From Escallonia rubra (lineage: Eukaryota; Streptophyta; Magnoliopsida; Escalloniales; Escalloniaceae): a stretch of 64,000 nucleotides of DNA. Made by a program: the position numbers and the translations under genes. Where the stretch lies: the NCBI GenBank assembly GCA_033065855.1, contig JAVXUO010000498.1, positions 1 through 64,000 on the forward strand, in the 5' to 3' direction. Under the pieces are notes generated by a model. The model worked only from the letters and a program-made list of their open reading frames with translations. It had not been told where the DNA came from and did not search any database. Position 1 is the stretch's first letter. The number at the start of each line of letters is the position of its first letter. Positions 33,344-47,521 of the stretch are shown here, piece after piece.

Positions 33344-34961
33344 CTTTTAAGACTTCTTATGGCTTACCTACAATATATTCTTAGGAAGACACCAAAGTTC
33401 TGAAAAGACTCTAGAGAATCCCTAAGAAGAGACCTTTGGAAATTTTGATCATCACTTTGAGGTAAACTTATTTTTGTTGTGAAATTGAGGTTTGTGGTAA
33501 GAATCACAAAAATATTATCATTTATAGAGTTTTAATTAAAAATTTGGGTATTTTACATTAGGCTTTTGATACAATTCGTTTGAGAGGATCAAGACTTTGA
33601 GTAAAATTGTGCGATCAAATATAAGGGTTTATTTTTTTTTTAAATCTGAATCAGTGTTGGACTAATCATTCGTATAAGAGTTTACTTTTGAAATTCGAAT
33701 TATTGTAGCCATATTATTTGCATTTGATTATAATATTCATCATGAATTTATTTTGTTGTTAGTCTTGATTGACATTGTCAGAATTCCTTCCTCTATCAGC
33801 CTTGGTTTCTGTGTCTTACCGCTACATAAATTGATCTGACCACTTTGCATTCACTGCCAACACGTCACTCGGTTAACATATGTTTTCTTCTCCTATTCGA
33901 TTCAATTAATTGCTGATATCTTATTCAATGTCAGGTTGGAGTGTTCATAAGTTTGATCTTGTTACTCGTGTCACTTGATTTCCTTGTATCCTTCTGTGGC
34001 TTTATTCTTTTTACTCCTTATGTGTAAGCTTTTGTATCCGAATTTTTTTCTAGGTAGTCATGAGGCACTCATGTTCCAGCGATTTAAATTTTGTTGAGTC
34101 CGTCGTATTATCCTCTTCGATTTGGGTCCAATATTGAGCTAGGTCTGAAGTCGTTTGAAATGTTGTGCCTGAATTAGTTGTAAATATTTATTTATCTTTG
34201 CACCGTATCACTTTACGTAAATTAGAAAAGACACCCATTAGCTTACATTGTCTAGACAACTTGTTTGTATCGCAGTAAATTGTTGGATCTAAGTGTTAAA
34301 AGTTCATTGAGCCATGTCACAGTGTATGTAACTTTTTTGTTTCTGACTTACCCACATGGATTGGAACGTGGGCTAGCTCAGTGGGATGAGTTAGAGATCG
34401 CGATCTTATTTTCTAAATCTTGTCTCACATGTCAGTGATGGTATGCATGACCTTATTTTGAATAGCTCTCTAGTGTCTGTCTCTGTACAAAAATATATTT
34501 TGACATTTAATTTCGAAATTCTTTTGTGTATCTGTTCTGTTAGAATTCCGTATGTCTGCAATTTCGTTTCATCGGACATTTTTGTATCCGTTTGTTTGAT
34601 CCATTGAGCGACCTTACTGGACATTTGGCTCACTCCCTTATTATTTTTCTTTAAGGTGATCAGTATGTGGGATTGAATTACAGGGCTAGTTGTGTGACTA
34701 AGAGCTACCGGTTTTATCTCAAAGTCAGTATTAACATTTTTAGATGTAATAATTAAGACAAATTGAATTTGTTTAGATTTTATTATGGAACTCCGTGTTG
34801 GAGTAATTTGGGTTATATAAATGCTTTAGGCCGCTATGGATGTATCTTTGGGATTGGTTAATAGATGCTCTGAATAACCACTTGGAAGACTTTTTGACAT
34901 TTTAAAGTTTTTTTTACTTCGTTCATTTGATATTAACACTCTGAAAATTCAGGGCGTTAGA
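33179..34961 (-). mobile_element. LTR-like repeat, copy C of the TGTAACGCC family, nested in the Copia
   Basis: On the minus strand it aligns with copies A and B across long blocks (AAGATCGCGATCTCTAAC, CAATCCATGTGGG, ACTGATCACC-type phrases). On the plus strand it begins TGTTAGACTCC at 33179 and ends GGGCGTTAGA at 34961, with AAAAA on both sides (33174-33178 and 34962-34966). It carries no coding and is read as a solo LTR or non-autonomous relative. A (TA)n(CA)n microsatellite lies at 33286-33345. Confidence 0.75.
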
Positions 34962-37900
34962 AAAAAAATACGAATAATATTAATTTTTGCACTTCGTGGG
35001 CAGAAATAAATATTTTGGAGAGCTATATAACATAGATGAATTCTGTTTTTATTTGTTCGCCTTGATTAGTGTTATGGTTTAAATATGCTTTTATTGAATA
35101 ATATTTGTTGGGCTTTGATAAGCCCACATTTTTTAAACCAAATTTCAAGGCAGTCGCCCCCGTTTTCCTTAGAAGGAGGATGTGGCGTATTCATCCATTT
35201 AATTGCCTTTAACTTGTTATTTGAGCATGCTAGTTTTAGGTTAAATGGATGGATATTATATTGGCACTCCAAATGAACTTATGGTTATGTGTTTACTTTT
35301 TTTTTTTTTTTGAGTTATTAGAATGCTAATAGGGCTCAATGGAGTCCTTGCACACGTTGTTGTGTGGTACAACTTTTTATATTATTCTAAATTATCATGT
35401 GTATGATTTATTATATTGTGGGTTATATGATGAAATTTATTGCGAAAATTTACTTGAAAAATGTTTTTCCTAACTCACATACATGGGAGATGATTACGAG
35501 CTTAACAAATTTTCGATTTCATGATGTGATTGGATAATGTTTTTCATTTGAATTTTTTTGAAATAAGTAGAAGCATATATAATTAATGTCTTTTCTCTGT
35601 GCAAACTAATGTAGTGAATAGAATGGCCACCGAGAATGTCATAAATGATCTCGTTAAATGTGAGAAACTTAACGGAGATAATTATGACGTTTGGCACGAA
35701 AAGATGAAATTCATGTTGGTTGAACAAGAGCTCAAGGAACAGTTGACAAGGAGATGGTCATGCCAACTGAGGGAAACCCCTAAGAGACCATGCTGCCTAC
35801 CAAAAATAGAATGAGAAAGATCGTAGTGCGCGCTACACCTTGTTGAGCAGCTTGCAAAATGATCTAATTAGGCAGTTTGATGAACTTCCAACTTGCAAAG
35901 CTTTATGAGATCAGCTCAAGTTCTCTTTTGGAGGAACCTCAACTACGCGGCTTCGTAGCCTTGTGATCAAGTTTGAGGAGTACACAAAAGACCCTAAGCA
36001 TACCATGAATGAACATCTAAGGATGATGTCCAATATGATTGGTAAGCTAAGGGATGTTGGCCATGCACTCACAGATGAGCAGCAAGTCAGAGCTGTCATA
36101 AGGTTCCTTCCTGCCTCATGGGCCAATATGAAAAAATTTGACCCATAGTCTTGAGGCTGAGACTGGAGACGCTGATAAGACCCTCACTTATGTCGCCTAA
36201 GAGGGATCGCGCAATGCAAATGTCAAGCGCGAAAGACAAAGTAAGAAAGGCAAGAAAGGCAAGGCTAGCACTTCTGTGCCAAAGGAAGGTAAAATAAAGA
36301 AACGCAAGAGAGGAAAATGTGGTGGGAAAAAGGATTTGTCTAAAGTCAAATGCTTCAACTGTCAACATAAAGGACAATTCGCTCGTGATTGCACTGAGCC
36401 AAAGAAGGTACCTTCTGAATCAATCTCTCAGTTATATGTTTCCTCACATGTGATGGTTGCTCATTCCCAACCTGTGTGGTTTGTGGATACAGGTACAACA
36501 AAACATGTAGCACGTGATCGAGAGGGGTTCATAGATTACCACCAGATTCCAGTGGGAAGTAAACATATCTTCATCGGAAACAATAGCTCTGAAGAGGTGC
36601 TAGGGGGTTGGTTCTTACCAGCACAAACATTCGCGTCATCAATCATTGTGAAGAGTTTGTAAACTCTTCTCTTTCTGATTCTCAACCTCTGCTCCAAAGT
36701 GTTTGAAACAGTTCAAAGCTTCATAGCGGTGAGATATCATATACACGTAACCATATCGCGTATAATCGTCAATCAGTGTAAGGAAATAAGAGGCGCCATG
36801 GCGTACCTTTATACTCATAGGTCCACATATGTCAGAATGAACTAGCTCAAGTGTGAGTTGTTCTTAAAGCCTTTCCAAAGGGCTTCCTGCATGCTTTACT
36901 GGCCAAACAAGCCTCACAAGTTTGTAGATTGACTTTTACGAGTGGGCTCAAAAGGCCTTCTCTAGCCAAATGAGTCATTCTATCTTAGCCTATGTGGCCC
37001 AGTCTTGCATGCCAGGTGACAAAATCATTCACAATATTATCATTCACCACATAAGAATAAGAGGACTGAGAATCAATTAAATCCAATTAAAAAAGACTAT
37101 CCATGCGAAAACCATGTCCGAACAAAACATAATCCAATAAGATGTCCAACTTATACCCCTAAAAATAAAAGAAAAACCAATGTCTAATAAAGCAATAACT
37201 GAAAGGAGATTAAGCTGAACAATGGGTGCATATCGTACATCCTCAAGAATCAATGTGCGCCCAGTGCACTTCAAAAAGTTTTGAGAAGAAAAAGAGATAC
37301 GCATGCAACTTACTATTCCTAACACTCCACAACAAAATGGTGTTGCGGAAATAAGGAATAGAACATTGTTAGATATGGTTAGGTCTATGATGGTGCAAGC
37401 AAACCGTCCAATATCCTTTTGGGGGATGCTCTTTTGACTGCAACCTATATACGTAATCGTGTACCTTCATAATCAGTCAAATCCACCCCATACGAGCTTT
37501 GGAATGGCCAAAAGCCGATTTTGGATAACTTGCACCCATGGGGCTCAGCATGTTATGTTCACCGTACTTGTCATAAGTATAGGAAACTAGGGCCTATAGC
37601 TAAAAAGAGTATCTTCTTAAGGTATTCTGAAAACTCTAAAGGCTATGTGATGTATGGTGAACATCCAAATGGTGGAAGGACTGAAATAGAGTCTCGTGAT
37701 GTCGATTTCATAGAGAGTGATTTTTCTAGCATTGGAGACACGAGTAAGAATCTTGACCTCTATGAGTTAGAGGAGGTTGATGCCACTTAACCATCTTCAT
37801 GCGAAGGTAGGGAATTAGTTCCTCATCTGATTGTCACTGAAGATAGTATAAGTGACCTTCAACCTAGTGGGAGCATCCCAGATAGTGGAGCACACCACCA

Positions 37901-40673
37901 CGACCATCAGGTCAACAAGATTCTCAACTGCAGAGAAGTGCACGGGCAAGAGTTCCACATCGTCATTTTCAGATTGACGGAGAAATTCTTATGTGCACTC
38001 CAACTGATGAATATGAGCCCACTTCTATGGAAAAAGCCTTATCTTCACCTGCTAGTAATGAGTGGATGACTGCAATGAAGGATGAGTTGAGCTCGATGGA
38101 GAAGAATCAGGTCTGGGAGTTGGTTGACCTTCCGCCAGGGTGCAAGACTATTGGAAACAAGTGGGTTTTAAAAGTCAAGCGCAAGGCAGATGGGTCAATT
38201 GAGAAGTATAAGGCATGTCTTGTGGCGAAAGGCTATACCTAACAGCGGGGTGTAGATTATGAAGACACATTCTCCCCGATGGTGAGATTTACTTCAATTC
38301 GCCTGATCCTAGCTATTGTCTCCCAGTAGGATTTATAACTTTTTCATATGGATGTTAAGACTGCGTTTCTCAATGGAGAACTAGACGAATAGATTTATAT
38401 GGCTCAACCTGAGGGTTTTGAAGTCAGAGGACATGAACGCAACGTTTGCCTGCTCAAACGTTCTATATATGGTCTCGAACAATCATCTAGGCAGTGGTAC
38501 TTTAGGTTTCATCGTGTCATTACCTCTATAGGTTTTGAAATGACTGAACAAAACCATTGCGTTTACGTAAAATGATCCAAGAAAAATTTTATGATCCTTT
38601 CTTTGTATGTGGATGACATTCTTTTAGCTGGAAATGACATGAGTTCCATTGTCGCCACTAAGCAGTGGATGTCCTCAACTTTTGAGATGAAAGACATGGG
38701 AGAAGCTAATTATGTGCTCGGGATTAAAATCATACGTGATCGTCCAAAGAGACTTCTCAGTTTGTCTCAAGACACATATATCAAGAAAGTCATTGAACGA
38801 TTCTGTATGCATAATTCAAAACCCATAGACACTCCAATGGACAAGATGTGTACTTTAAACACAGACCAATGCCCAAAGACTGATGAGGAAAAGAATCAGA
38901 TGTTTAAAGTGCCTTACGTGGCAGCAGTAGGGAGTTTGATGTACGTTATGCTGTGTACGTGTCCAGACATCTGCTATGTCGTTGGAATGTTGAGTCATTA
39001 TCAGAGTAATCCTGGACCCTCTCATTGGAATGCGGTGAAGAGGATTCTTCGATACCTACGTGGAACCGCTGATCTCGTCCTGTGTTATCATGGTGGAGAC
39101 TTAAGACTGAGAGGATACAACGATGTTAATTGGGGCAGTGATAGAGATGAGCACAGATCCACTTCAGGTTATGCATTCATACTAGAAGGTGGAGCTATCT
39201 CTTGGTGCAACAAGAAACATACTTGCATCACCCTATCAACGATGGAGTCGGAGTATGTTGCTTGTTCAGCAACAGTCCAGGAAGCTCTTTGGTTGAGGTC
39301 ATTCATACAGGCTCTAGGGATTACAGCACATGCAGACGAGGTTGTCACTGTTCATTGTGACAATACAGCTGTCCTAGATTTTGTAAAGGACCCCAAATAT
39401 CATAGGAAGGCCAAACACATAGGCCTTCGTTATCACTTCACTAGAACTTTAGTTGCGCAAGAAGAGGTGACCACGAAGCATATACCTACTGGCAGAATGG
39501 TGGCTGATCCTTTGACCAAGCCTATTGCTAGAGATGTTTTCCTTTCTCACATTACGGGTATGGGACTACGTATTGTTTAATATGTTTATCGCATCTTATG
39601 TACTTGATATTATTCATTATATTAAATTTTCATTCCTTGATTTGAGTTTATTTTGGAATGAATGGACAATCTTTGTGATTACATATACATCCTTATTGAG
39701 ATTGTCACCAGGCTTGAATTGACCCACTCACATGGGTAATTCACATTGGCGCTAAGATAGCGAGCAAGATAAGACATTATTGTCTTAGGTGCCAAGAGGG
39801 CGAATAAGATGATACAGCTTATTAAGCAAACATGTCACCTTAGTTGGAGCTAAGATGAGACCTAAAAAGGTAGGTCGATCATAGAGTATCTCCACAACTC
39901 TATGTAGCCTGTTTACAGCCGAATGTGAGATTTCAGGCAGGCACTATGAGGGTGACTGGGCTAAAAAACTCAGGTTAGGTGCTTGTACAACGACTAGACT
40001 CAGATTCGTATGGCGTATTTTATTATACATTTATGTGACACGCCCTTGTGGGTTACGCCATAACATGCAAATCATACTACATGTGATAACTGCAAACCGA
40101 CAGTGGGAGTGATGAATGAATCCCTGCTTCGTCACTGTGTGAGCCACTTGGATCGAAATATTTTTTGATCCTATGTAGTACCCTTCTCACCTTCGACTAT
40201 ATCATGAAGAGGATACTCAATGTCGCTACTTTAGCATGTACCCTTGGATCATGGATGATGCAGTCTCGCGGGACATGTCTAGGAAAGTGGTTGGGTCTAA
40301 TTGGAATGACATGAGGGCTTTGGGAAGAAAGTTCAATATTACACCATGTTATGTGATTCATAGCCCGGGCGACTTTGTCGATTTTTGTTTCGATATGAGT
40401 CATGAATACATAACATATGAGAGGTTTAACATTGCTCACTATGAGGGATTTGAGAGTGTTTAATATGGTATAGTTGAACTATCTGGGGTACATACGAGAT
40501 TTTTTTTGGAGTGATGTATTATGTTAGTTTGGTGATAACTTAATACAATACTCCTCAACTGGACATCCTTTCTCGTAGGTCACACGTTCCATTTCCTGTA
40601 TGAGAAGATGAGTGAACAAGAGATAAAGAGGTACTGCACAATTTATTTGCACTGTGTGTGGGTGAGTGAGAGC

Positions 40674-41129
40674 TATTAATAAATTGGGTCAGTGGACCCA
40701 TTATTTGCCCACTAACAGATAATGTGTATTTGTTAGTCTGAATTATTACAGTTAATTAGAGAATATATATCTCCTAAGTGTTTGAGATAAATAAAGTCTT
40801 TATCTCCTAAGTGTTTGAGGTAAAACTAGTTTTTGATACTATCTCTATATAAAGGCTAGAGATATCCTAAGAAATAATAAATCACAGACAATAAGTCAAA
40901 AGAAAATACATCTCTCTGTTGCACTCTCTCTAGAGCATCACCGAGCTCTAGGATTTGGTTCGTGGATGAAGAACTCGATTCTAGTAGCCGTTTTCGTACC
41001 TGCGATAAAGATCAAGCATGTTGGAGGCTCGTAACAAGAAGGATCCTTTGTCAGAATATTTAGGGACTTCGTAAGGTATGTTTCCGAACCCACTACGTGT
41101 TCGTGGAAGGCGCATTATTTGTTTCAACA
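40674..41129 (+). repeat. 3' LTR of the Copia fossil
   Basis: Starts TATTAATAAATTGGGTCAG and ends GTTTCAACA, followed by TTATA. It pairs with 31816-32273. Confidence 0.93.
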
Positions 41130-41134
41130 TTATA

Positions 41135-42309
41135 TTTATTCAATGACTTGTAGAATAGTACATTCAGGCCTGTACAAAACTTCAATCATAAAAAGCTTAT
41201 TGGCTTAAGTGGCAAAACAACCATCAGAGACGAAGACAAGATTGACATTTCCTCCTTTTAAGCATATTTTTGTGGGAAAAATCATCCCTAAGACAATCGG
41301 TGTTATCTGACGCGTTGACATGAGTGATTCTTTTGCTACATTTAGCAAACTGACATTAGATTATTTTCATAGGAAAATACTTCCATTTTGGAGGGTAAAC
41401 AGCACACACGTGCCTTGCACATGGTTACTTGGTATAAATAGATGTGTGTGTGTGTGTGTGTGTGTGTGTGAGTGAGTGAGTGAGTGAGAGAGAGAGAGTG
41501 AGTGAGTTAAAGGGTTAGTAAACCCTAGATCAAAGCTTGGGTTTTGAACGGGAAAAAAATAGGGTTTCCATGCCCCTTTGTCCAATCAATTGAGGCTGCA
41601 AATCAGTTTGTATTGCACTAAAAGTTGAGGGCTATTAGGTGATTCTATGGGACGAAGCATTGGGATGAGAATGACATGCACTTCCTCAGTACCATAAGTA
41701 CAAAATCCTACCTAAAAATGGTATGTCGAAACGTGGAATATTCAATGGTCCCTCATTTTCGTGAACCAATTGAGCGTCCTGTTCATTGGGACTCCTCTAC
41801 GGGTGTGCAAAGGTAGAAATTCAAGATGACTTGGATGCCACTTAGAGAAGCGGACGCCACTTGGACTCCTAGGGTTCACCTGGAAATATTACCCATAACC
41901 ATGATTTAGGAATGATCATTCTTTTTGACTTCTCACGCACCCCTAGTTTTCAAATGCACTGCCTATTGTCCCTGGTGGTTTAACATTGCAGTACGAAACT
42001 AAATGGCTTTGATACCATTTGTACCCAAGGGCATTCTCATGCAGATATAGCTGAGTATATCTTAATGAGGCCCCAAGAAAATTTTCTAATAGATTTCCTT
42101 ACTATCTGGGTGATGTTAGGGTTGGTGCGAAACCCAGTACAATATTAGGTTGTGGCATTACATGCCAGGCCGTTCTTTGATCCAATGCTTATAAGTCCGT
42201 GCGCACTCTGCGCTAGACACTTACACAATGAGTCTGTGACAAAATACTTTAGTAAATATATGTATGTTTCTTTTGCTGTTACCCTAAAAACATTTTTCAA
42301 AAGAATAAT
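41135..42309. other. Unassigned intergenic DNA with (TG)n/(GA)n microsatellite
   Basis: A TG run at about 41443-41470 passes into GTGA and GA repeats to about 41510. Elsewhere I see no gene, terminal repeat or RNA. Confidence 0.5.
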
Positions 42310-43420
42310 GGGATAACTACAGCAAGTTTCAAAATGTAACAGATCGTGACCAATAATTTTAAAAACACGTTAGCTGTGTCTATCCATCGTTAACCCGTTA
42401 GAAAAGTGTCTTTTTGCTTATGTCATCAACATGTATTTCAAATTGACAATACTGCCCTTATACGATATACAAATGTTATATTTTATATTTTTTTAATTAC
42501 AAAATATTTTAAATTTTCTAGAAAGAAACCCTAATTTTCATTCTCCCCTAACCCCTAACCCACGTTGTCGTCACCACCCCCTCCCTCTAACCCACGTTGC
42601 CGTCATCCCCTCCCCTTAACTTACGCTGTCGTTGCCACTCTCCCTATCCCACTCCACTGCAGTTGCCCCCTCGCCTTAACCTATGCCGTCGCTGCCTCCT
42701 TGCCCTAACCCACGCTGCCACTGCCCCTTCCTGATTCCACCCACCCTTGCTACTGCCACCACCCCAACCAACACTCTCACCGCACCCCTACCGCCGCCCG
42801 TAACCAGATCTCCCATCAAAGAAAAATCTTATTTTCTCAAATTTCATTGTTCCATCTCGCATTTCTCAATAGCCAAACATGTCAGACACAAATGGTCAGT
42901 GTGGATCGATGCCCATATACCTTAATGTATATGATCTTACCTCCATGAATGAGTATGCTTACTGTCTTGGCCTTGGGGTTTATCATTCTGGTGTTCAACG
43001 TTAGAGAACTTAATCTTTGCCTTCTTCTGAATTTCTTCATATGCATTTGATCTCCCACCCATGGTTGTGTGTGTGTGTGATGGTGCGATTGGCCTCTAGT
43101 GTCACTGAGCAAAGGTAGGAACACTGAGAGGTGGTAAACCTAAACCCAAAAGAAAGAAGCACGAAAATTTCACTTTGGCGGCACGGTGGAGGTGGTGCCG
43201 ACGCCAAACCGGTGGCGCTGTGTGGTGGAAGGTTATGAAGAGGAAGACCATGGGAAAATCAGGAATTTCAAGTTTATTTAGGGGCAATCAAGTCTTTTTT
43301 GTCAAAACCGTCATGTATTTCCGTATTCCATTTAGTCAACAGACATCAGTGTAATTTGTCTAAACTAATGGACACGCTTGTAATTTCACCCTAACCTCAG
43401 GGACATTACTGTAATTAGTC
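42310..43420 (-). mobile_element. Mutator-like non-autonomous element, second copy of the family at 29463
   Basis: Read on the minus strand from 43420 it begins GACTAATTACAGTAATGTCC, then GAGGTTAGGGTGAAATTACA and TTTAGACAAATTACACTG, matching the 29463 copy block for block. The other end has GTTTCAAAATGTAACAG and GACAATACTGCCCTTAT, matching that copy's right end. The core (42540-42800) is C-rich with ACCCACGYTGCCGTC-type repeats. No transposase and no clear 9-bp duplication. The left limit is approximate. Confidence 0.7.
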
Positions 43421-44615
43421 ACTACTCGAGTTATAGGAAGATTCTTACAATGCCTTTATAACAATAAATAATGTTCGTTATACCTTTTAAAAGCATTTGT
43501 TTAGTCAAACTGAGAATAAATTGTTGAGAATGTTCACTGAAGGTATCAACGAAAATGTCACTATGCATATTCAGCGATCATTTATTATTGCCATATGTGA
43601 AGTTATAGTCATCTTCCTGGATAGCAGTCAAAACTGTTGCTTTTCAATATGTTTGACAAATGAATGAGAAAAATTGGGCCCAACAACAAATTAAGTGAAT
43701 AATTGGATTAACTAAATGCTTTCCGGTTAAAAACTTGAAGGTATTGTTCGAAATAAAGTGACGAACAAAAAAAAAAGGGAAACGGATGAAAGACCATTAT
43801 AGAAACCGTTACAGGTACAAGTCTATGAAAAAACCAGATAAGAAGAAGTGAAATTCGTTTTCTGAATGCACCAGACAACTTGAAAGGTTCTCCCTTCAGA
43901 TTGTCTGGAGAATTAATCTCGACTGATATGTAAGTGGAGCCGAGAATACCCTTTACCGTCCAAACATGAAAAAGCAAGTGATAGTTCCTCCTAACAAGTC
44001 GCCCTTCCTTTTGTATAGTCTCCACTAAGTGCTTGATAGCCCGTTATTCATATCTTAGTAAATGTCTATAAATGGTAAGTATGTATTGATTTACATTTCC
44101 ATTGGTTCCTATTAGTGATACAAACTTTGTTTCACGGTATGTAATGGCCGACGTTCTTCAAACAAGCAGCTCCTGAGTTTGAACATAAATTCTCGAGAAA
44201 GACTGTTTCACCACCCTTTTCGACTAAATTTGCACCCCTCACAAGTTCAACGTTGAATTCTCCATTATGCCCTCTTTTTTTCTTTCTCCTTCCTCTTTCC
44301 CTTCCCTATTCTAGAACTACTCAATCTCTGATCCAAACATCACCGAAGAGTTGGAAACATTTTAAAAAATCAAGGGTACTCATACCCATGGTCCATTTGC
44401 AATTCGACAGTTAGGGACATAGAACCACCTTGTCACCATCTTGAACCCACTCCAACATCCATTGATTTTTCTACAAATAACATCACCAATAATTTTTGCA
44501 GGCTGATTACGGATTGAACCCTAACGTTTGCCCGCATTAATCACTTAAACTTGATCATATTCTATTGGCCAATTAAACTAACCAATAATTAATCGTCAAT
44601 TGCACCCTACCGTTC
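43421..44615. other. Unassigned intergenic DNA
   Basis: No gene recognised. Near 44500-44615 two related phrases (TTGAACCCTAACGTTTGCCC and TTGCACCCTACCGTTCACC) suggest a decayed duplication just before the LINE. Confidence 0.45.
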
Positions 44616-47325
44616 ACCGGCATTCTTTTTTTGGAAGAAGATAGAAATATATACCAAATTAAAGGAGGTAAGGTTTTACAACAAGTTAGCAACCAAATCG
44701 AGCATCAGCCAAGGATGACAACCCCATCCATAGGTAAAAGGAAACTATAAAACGCCACAGGAGTCTCTGTTTGACCAATTCTCAATCTCGGTAAAGGGAC
44801 CACAGGTTGTACACCAGCAAACCATTCCTGTTGACGGCTCAAACAGGAACTGAGAGCAAAAGAGGCCAACAAGAAGGACAAGGACAACACACATAGCTTC
44901 CCATGGGCGATGTGCAACGAATGCAATTTCCTGCAGTAGAAAGGTATTGTACATAAAAGTCGTCCAACCCTGTCTCCGACTGCCTAAAGGTGATCTACAA
45001 CAAGAGTTTACAGTAAGGAGTCAAGATAACAGTATGGAGACACTAAATTCGGCTAAGCCAATCCAAGGCGATGCACAAAGCCTGTTGAAATGCAATACAT
45101 TCATCAGACTGATCAATGGCAGTAATAAGAACACCCACTGGTACCCAAAGAGGATTAAATAAAGCCATGCCAATCCTGAATTCCGAGGTGTTAGGTTTGC
45201 CCGCAACTGAAATAGCACAGAATACCGGAGGGGAGAAGATTGGGCAAACACAAGTAGCGAGAAAATGTAAGAGGCGAAGGGGGGGGGGAATAAGGAACAT
45301 GGTCAGGACATTGTAAAATAGAAGGGTGGTTGAGGCTAATAGAACGACGGAGGTAATTGAGAAAAGGCCTAGTATCACAAATTTGGGCGTATAAGGAGCG
45401 ACTGTTATGTAGGATAAGACCTGGGGAGAATTTGAGTCCTTTAAAAATTGAAGCGTTCCTACCCAGCCAGATAGACCAAAGAGTAACCGCAATGAACACT
45501 AGCTCACTGAGGGGGAACATCGATGAGTCATCATTTTGGCGAGCCAGTGAGAAAACCAATGGCTTGCAGAAGTGAAAGGGAAGGAAAATAAAGGTCGACT
45601 TCCAAAGAGATTTCGCCAAATAGGTCGGATACTAGGACAAGCTAGAAAAAGGTGTTCATGTGTTTCTAAATCAAGGGAACAAAGTGGGCAACTGCCTGTG
45701 GCCGGACAGTGGCGTTTGAGAAGTTCAGAACCCAGGGGAAGGCGACCGTGGATAAACTGCCATAAGAACATTTTGATTTTTTCAGGGATGGGAAGCTTCC
45801 ATAATCTCAACCACAACAATGGGGTCATGAAAGGAATACGAGGAGGTTAAGAGTTTGGTGGGGACAACAACGTCTCGTAAACTGAGGTAACGGCGAAACA
45901 AGTATGCTTTATGAAGGGCCAGAATGACTGGTCTTGCCTGCCAGCCGGCAGAAGTTGGAGCTGCAAAACTTGACAAACTATATCGGCTGGGAACGATGTC
46001 ATGAGCACCCCGACATCCCAAAGAACAGTATTAGAAATAAAGAGATCGGAAATTATCCAATGAGCATTGCGATCAGTACGATAAGCACCTAGTGTTGTGG
46101 GCAACACACTAGGTAGCCACCAGTCCATCCATACTGATATCGATCGAACGTCCCATATGTGCCACTGTAAACCTTGCTTAAGGATACGCTGACCCACCAA
46201 GATACTACGCCAGATCCAAGAAGAAGACTGTGAAGAATGCGCTTGTAACGACGGACAAAATATCGACCTCTTAAGACTTGAGAAAGCAAACTATCAGGAT
46301 TAGTCCAAATTTTCCAAGCTTGTTTGGCGAGTAAGGCTTGATTAAAGCGACAGAAGTCATGAAAGCCTAACCCACCATATTTTTTGGGGAGACACAGTGA
46401 AGGCCAGGCTAACCAGCCAGTGAATTGATTTGTGAGAGGCCTCGCCAGACCACCAAAATCGGGCTAAGATTTGGTCTAACTGCCAACAAATGGAGACAGG
46501 GAATTTATAAACTGACATGTAGTTCACGAGAAGGGAGGAGAGTACTGATTGGATCATAGTAGCTTGACAAGCCTTATTTAGAAGCAGACCTAGCCAATGC
46601 GCGCATCGATCTTGCACTCGTTGGATCAAGTCTTGGAAGATTACTTTACGGTTGCAAACAATGTCCAACTGGACTCCTAAGTATGTCCCAAACCTCAGAG
46701 CAGCGGAGAATTCAAATTCAACCTCTATCAACTGTCGGCTTTCATATGAGGCATTGGGGCTAATCACTAGGCTAGACTTGCCCCAATTGATGCATTGATC
46801 GGAAAACTGGCAGTAGTCCCGGAGAACTGTTTTAAATTCCGAGATCTTTGACTGTGTCGTCTTACCAATCCTCAAGAAAAGGAAGGTATCGTCAGCATAC
46901 ATTAGGTGCGAGATCGGAGGGGAATGCCGCCCAACTTTGATGCCATGGAATTTCCCCATATCCTCCACATGACGCAAGCCAGCAGAGTATTTCTGAAAAA
47001 GGTGAGAAAGGATCCCCTTGTCTAATTCCACAGGTTGGAAGGAAGGATGGCGAGGGAGACCCATTGATGAGAATAGAGTACGAGACTGTGGAGATACACT
47101 GGTGAATAAGTAAAAACCAGGCTGAAGGGAAGCCTAAAGCAACAAGGACTGCCATGATGAAGTCACACCGTAAATGGTCGAACGCCTTGCTCATATCCAA
47201 CTTTAGGGCCACCAATACAGCCTGCAAGAGAGATATCTCTTGTGCAAGTTGAAATAAAGATGCTAGAATTTTTTTGATGATGTAACCAATTATGTTTCCG
47301 TCGTTTGAAATAAATACCGCTCGTC
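44616..47325 (-). mobile_element. L1-type LINE, 5'-truncated, minus strand
   Basis: Minus-strand frames give, from right to left, reverse transcriptase with KLDMSKAFD, SYSILING and GIRQGDPFSP, a frame change, then HLMYADDTFLFLR (catalytic YADD), WLGLLLNKACQ and ARFWWSG; next the zf-RVT segment with WQFIHGRLPLGSELLKR and CPLCSLDLETHEHLF; then ELVFIAVTLWSIWLGRNASI leading toward an RNase H-like region that is poorly kept. A T-run at about 44624-44630 on the plus strand is the reverse of a 3' poly(A). The endonuclease part is absent: the element stops at a Tourist-like MITE on the right. Several frame changes, no active copy. I found no target duplication. Confidence 0.88.
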
Positions 47326-47518
47326 GCCCACCGCCGGCCACTGCCACCATCGCCACCGCAACTACCACCAAAGAAAAAACTCAAAATAAAAACTGGGTAA
47401 TCAAACACCTATTTATTTTTGTAAAAAATAAAAACTAAACTAAACTGATTTTGAGTTTTGTTTTTGATTTTTGTTTTTAAATAGAAAACAAAAACTGAAA
47501 GTGATTTCAAACAGACCC
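47320..47518. mobile_element. Tourist-like MITE fragment
   Basis: The right end, inverted, reads GGGTCTGTTTGAAATCA, followed outside by TAA (47519-47521). Inside it shares CAAAATAAAAACTGGGTAAT and CAAACACC with the MITE at 54586-54981. The left end is cut where the LINE begins. GGGTCTGTTTG tips with TAA targets are typical of PIF/Harbinger Tourist MITEs. Confidence 0.65.
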
Positions 47519-47521
47519 TAA

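Larger units (their letters stand above)
31816..41129 (+). mobile_element. Copia LTR retrotransposon fossil with both LTRs and target duplication
   Basis: LTRs of about 457 bases lie at 31816-32273 and 40674-41129, flanked by the same 5-base duplication TTATA (31811-31815 and 41130-41134). A Met-tRNA type primer site, TTGGTATCCGAG, follows the first LTR. Recognisable parts in the coding zone (about 35600-39580) are gag with a CCHC knuckle (CFNCQHKGQFARDC), protease (WFVDTGTTKHV), integrase, reverse transcriptase (YVDDILLAGND) and RNase H. About 1.1 kb of non-coding DNA precedes the second LTR. It is broken in numerous places and internally rearranged. The LTRs differ visibly, so it is moderately old. 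LTR-like copy C is inserted in its 5' non-coding part. Confidence 0.93.

Noticed and set aside
40197-40463. Open frames on both strands near the Copia 3' end
   Set aside because: They lie in the non-coding zone between RNase H and the second LTR of the Copia fossil and match no host family.
44947-45850. Several plus-strand open frames
   Set aside because: They are antisense shadows of the LINE frames on the minus strand.
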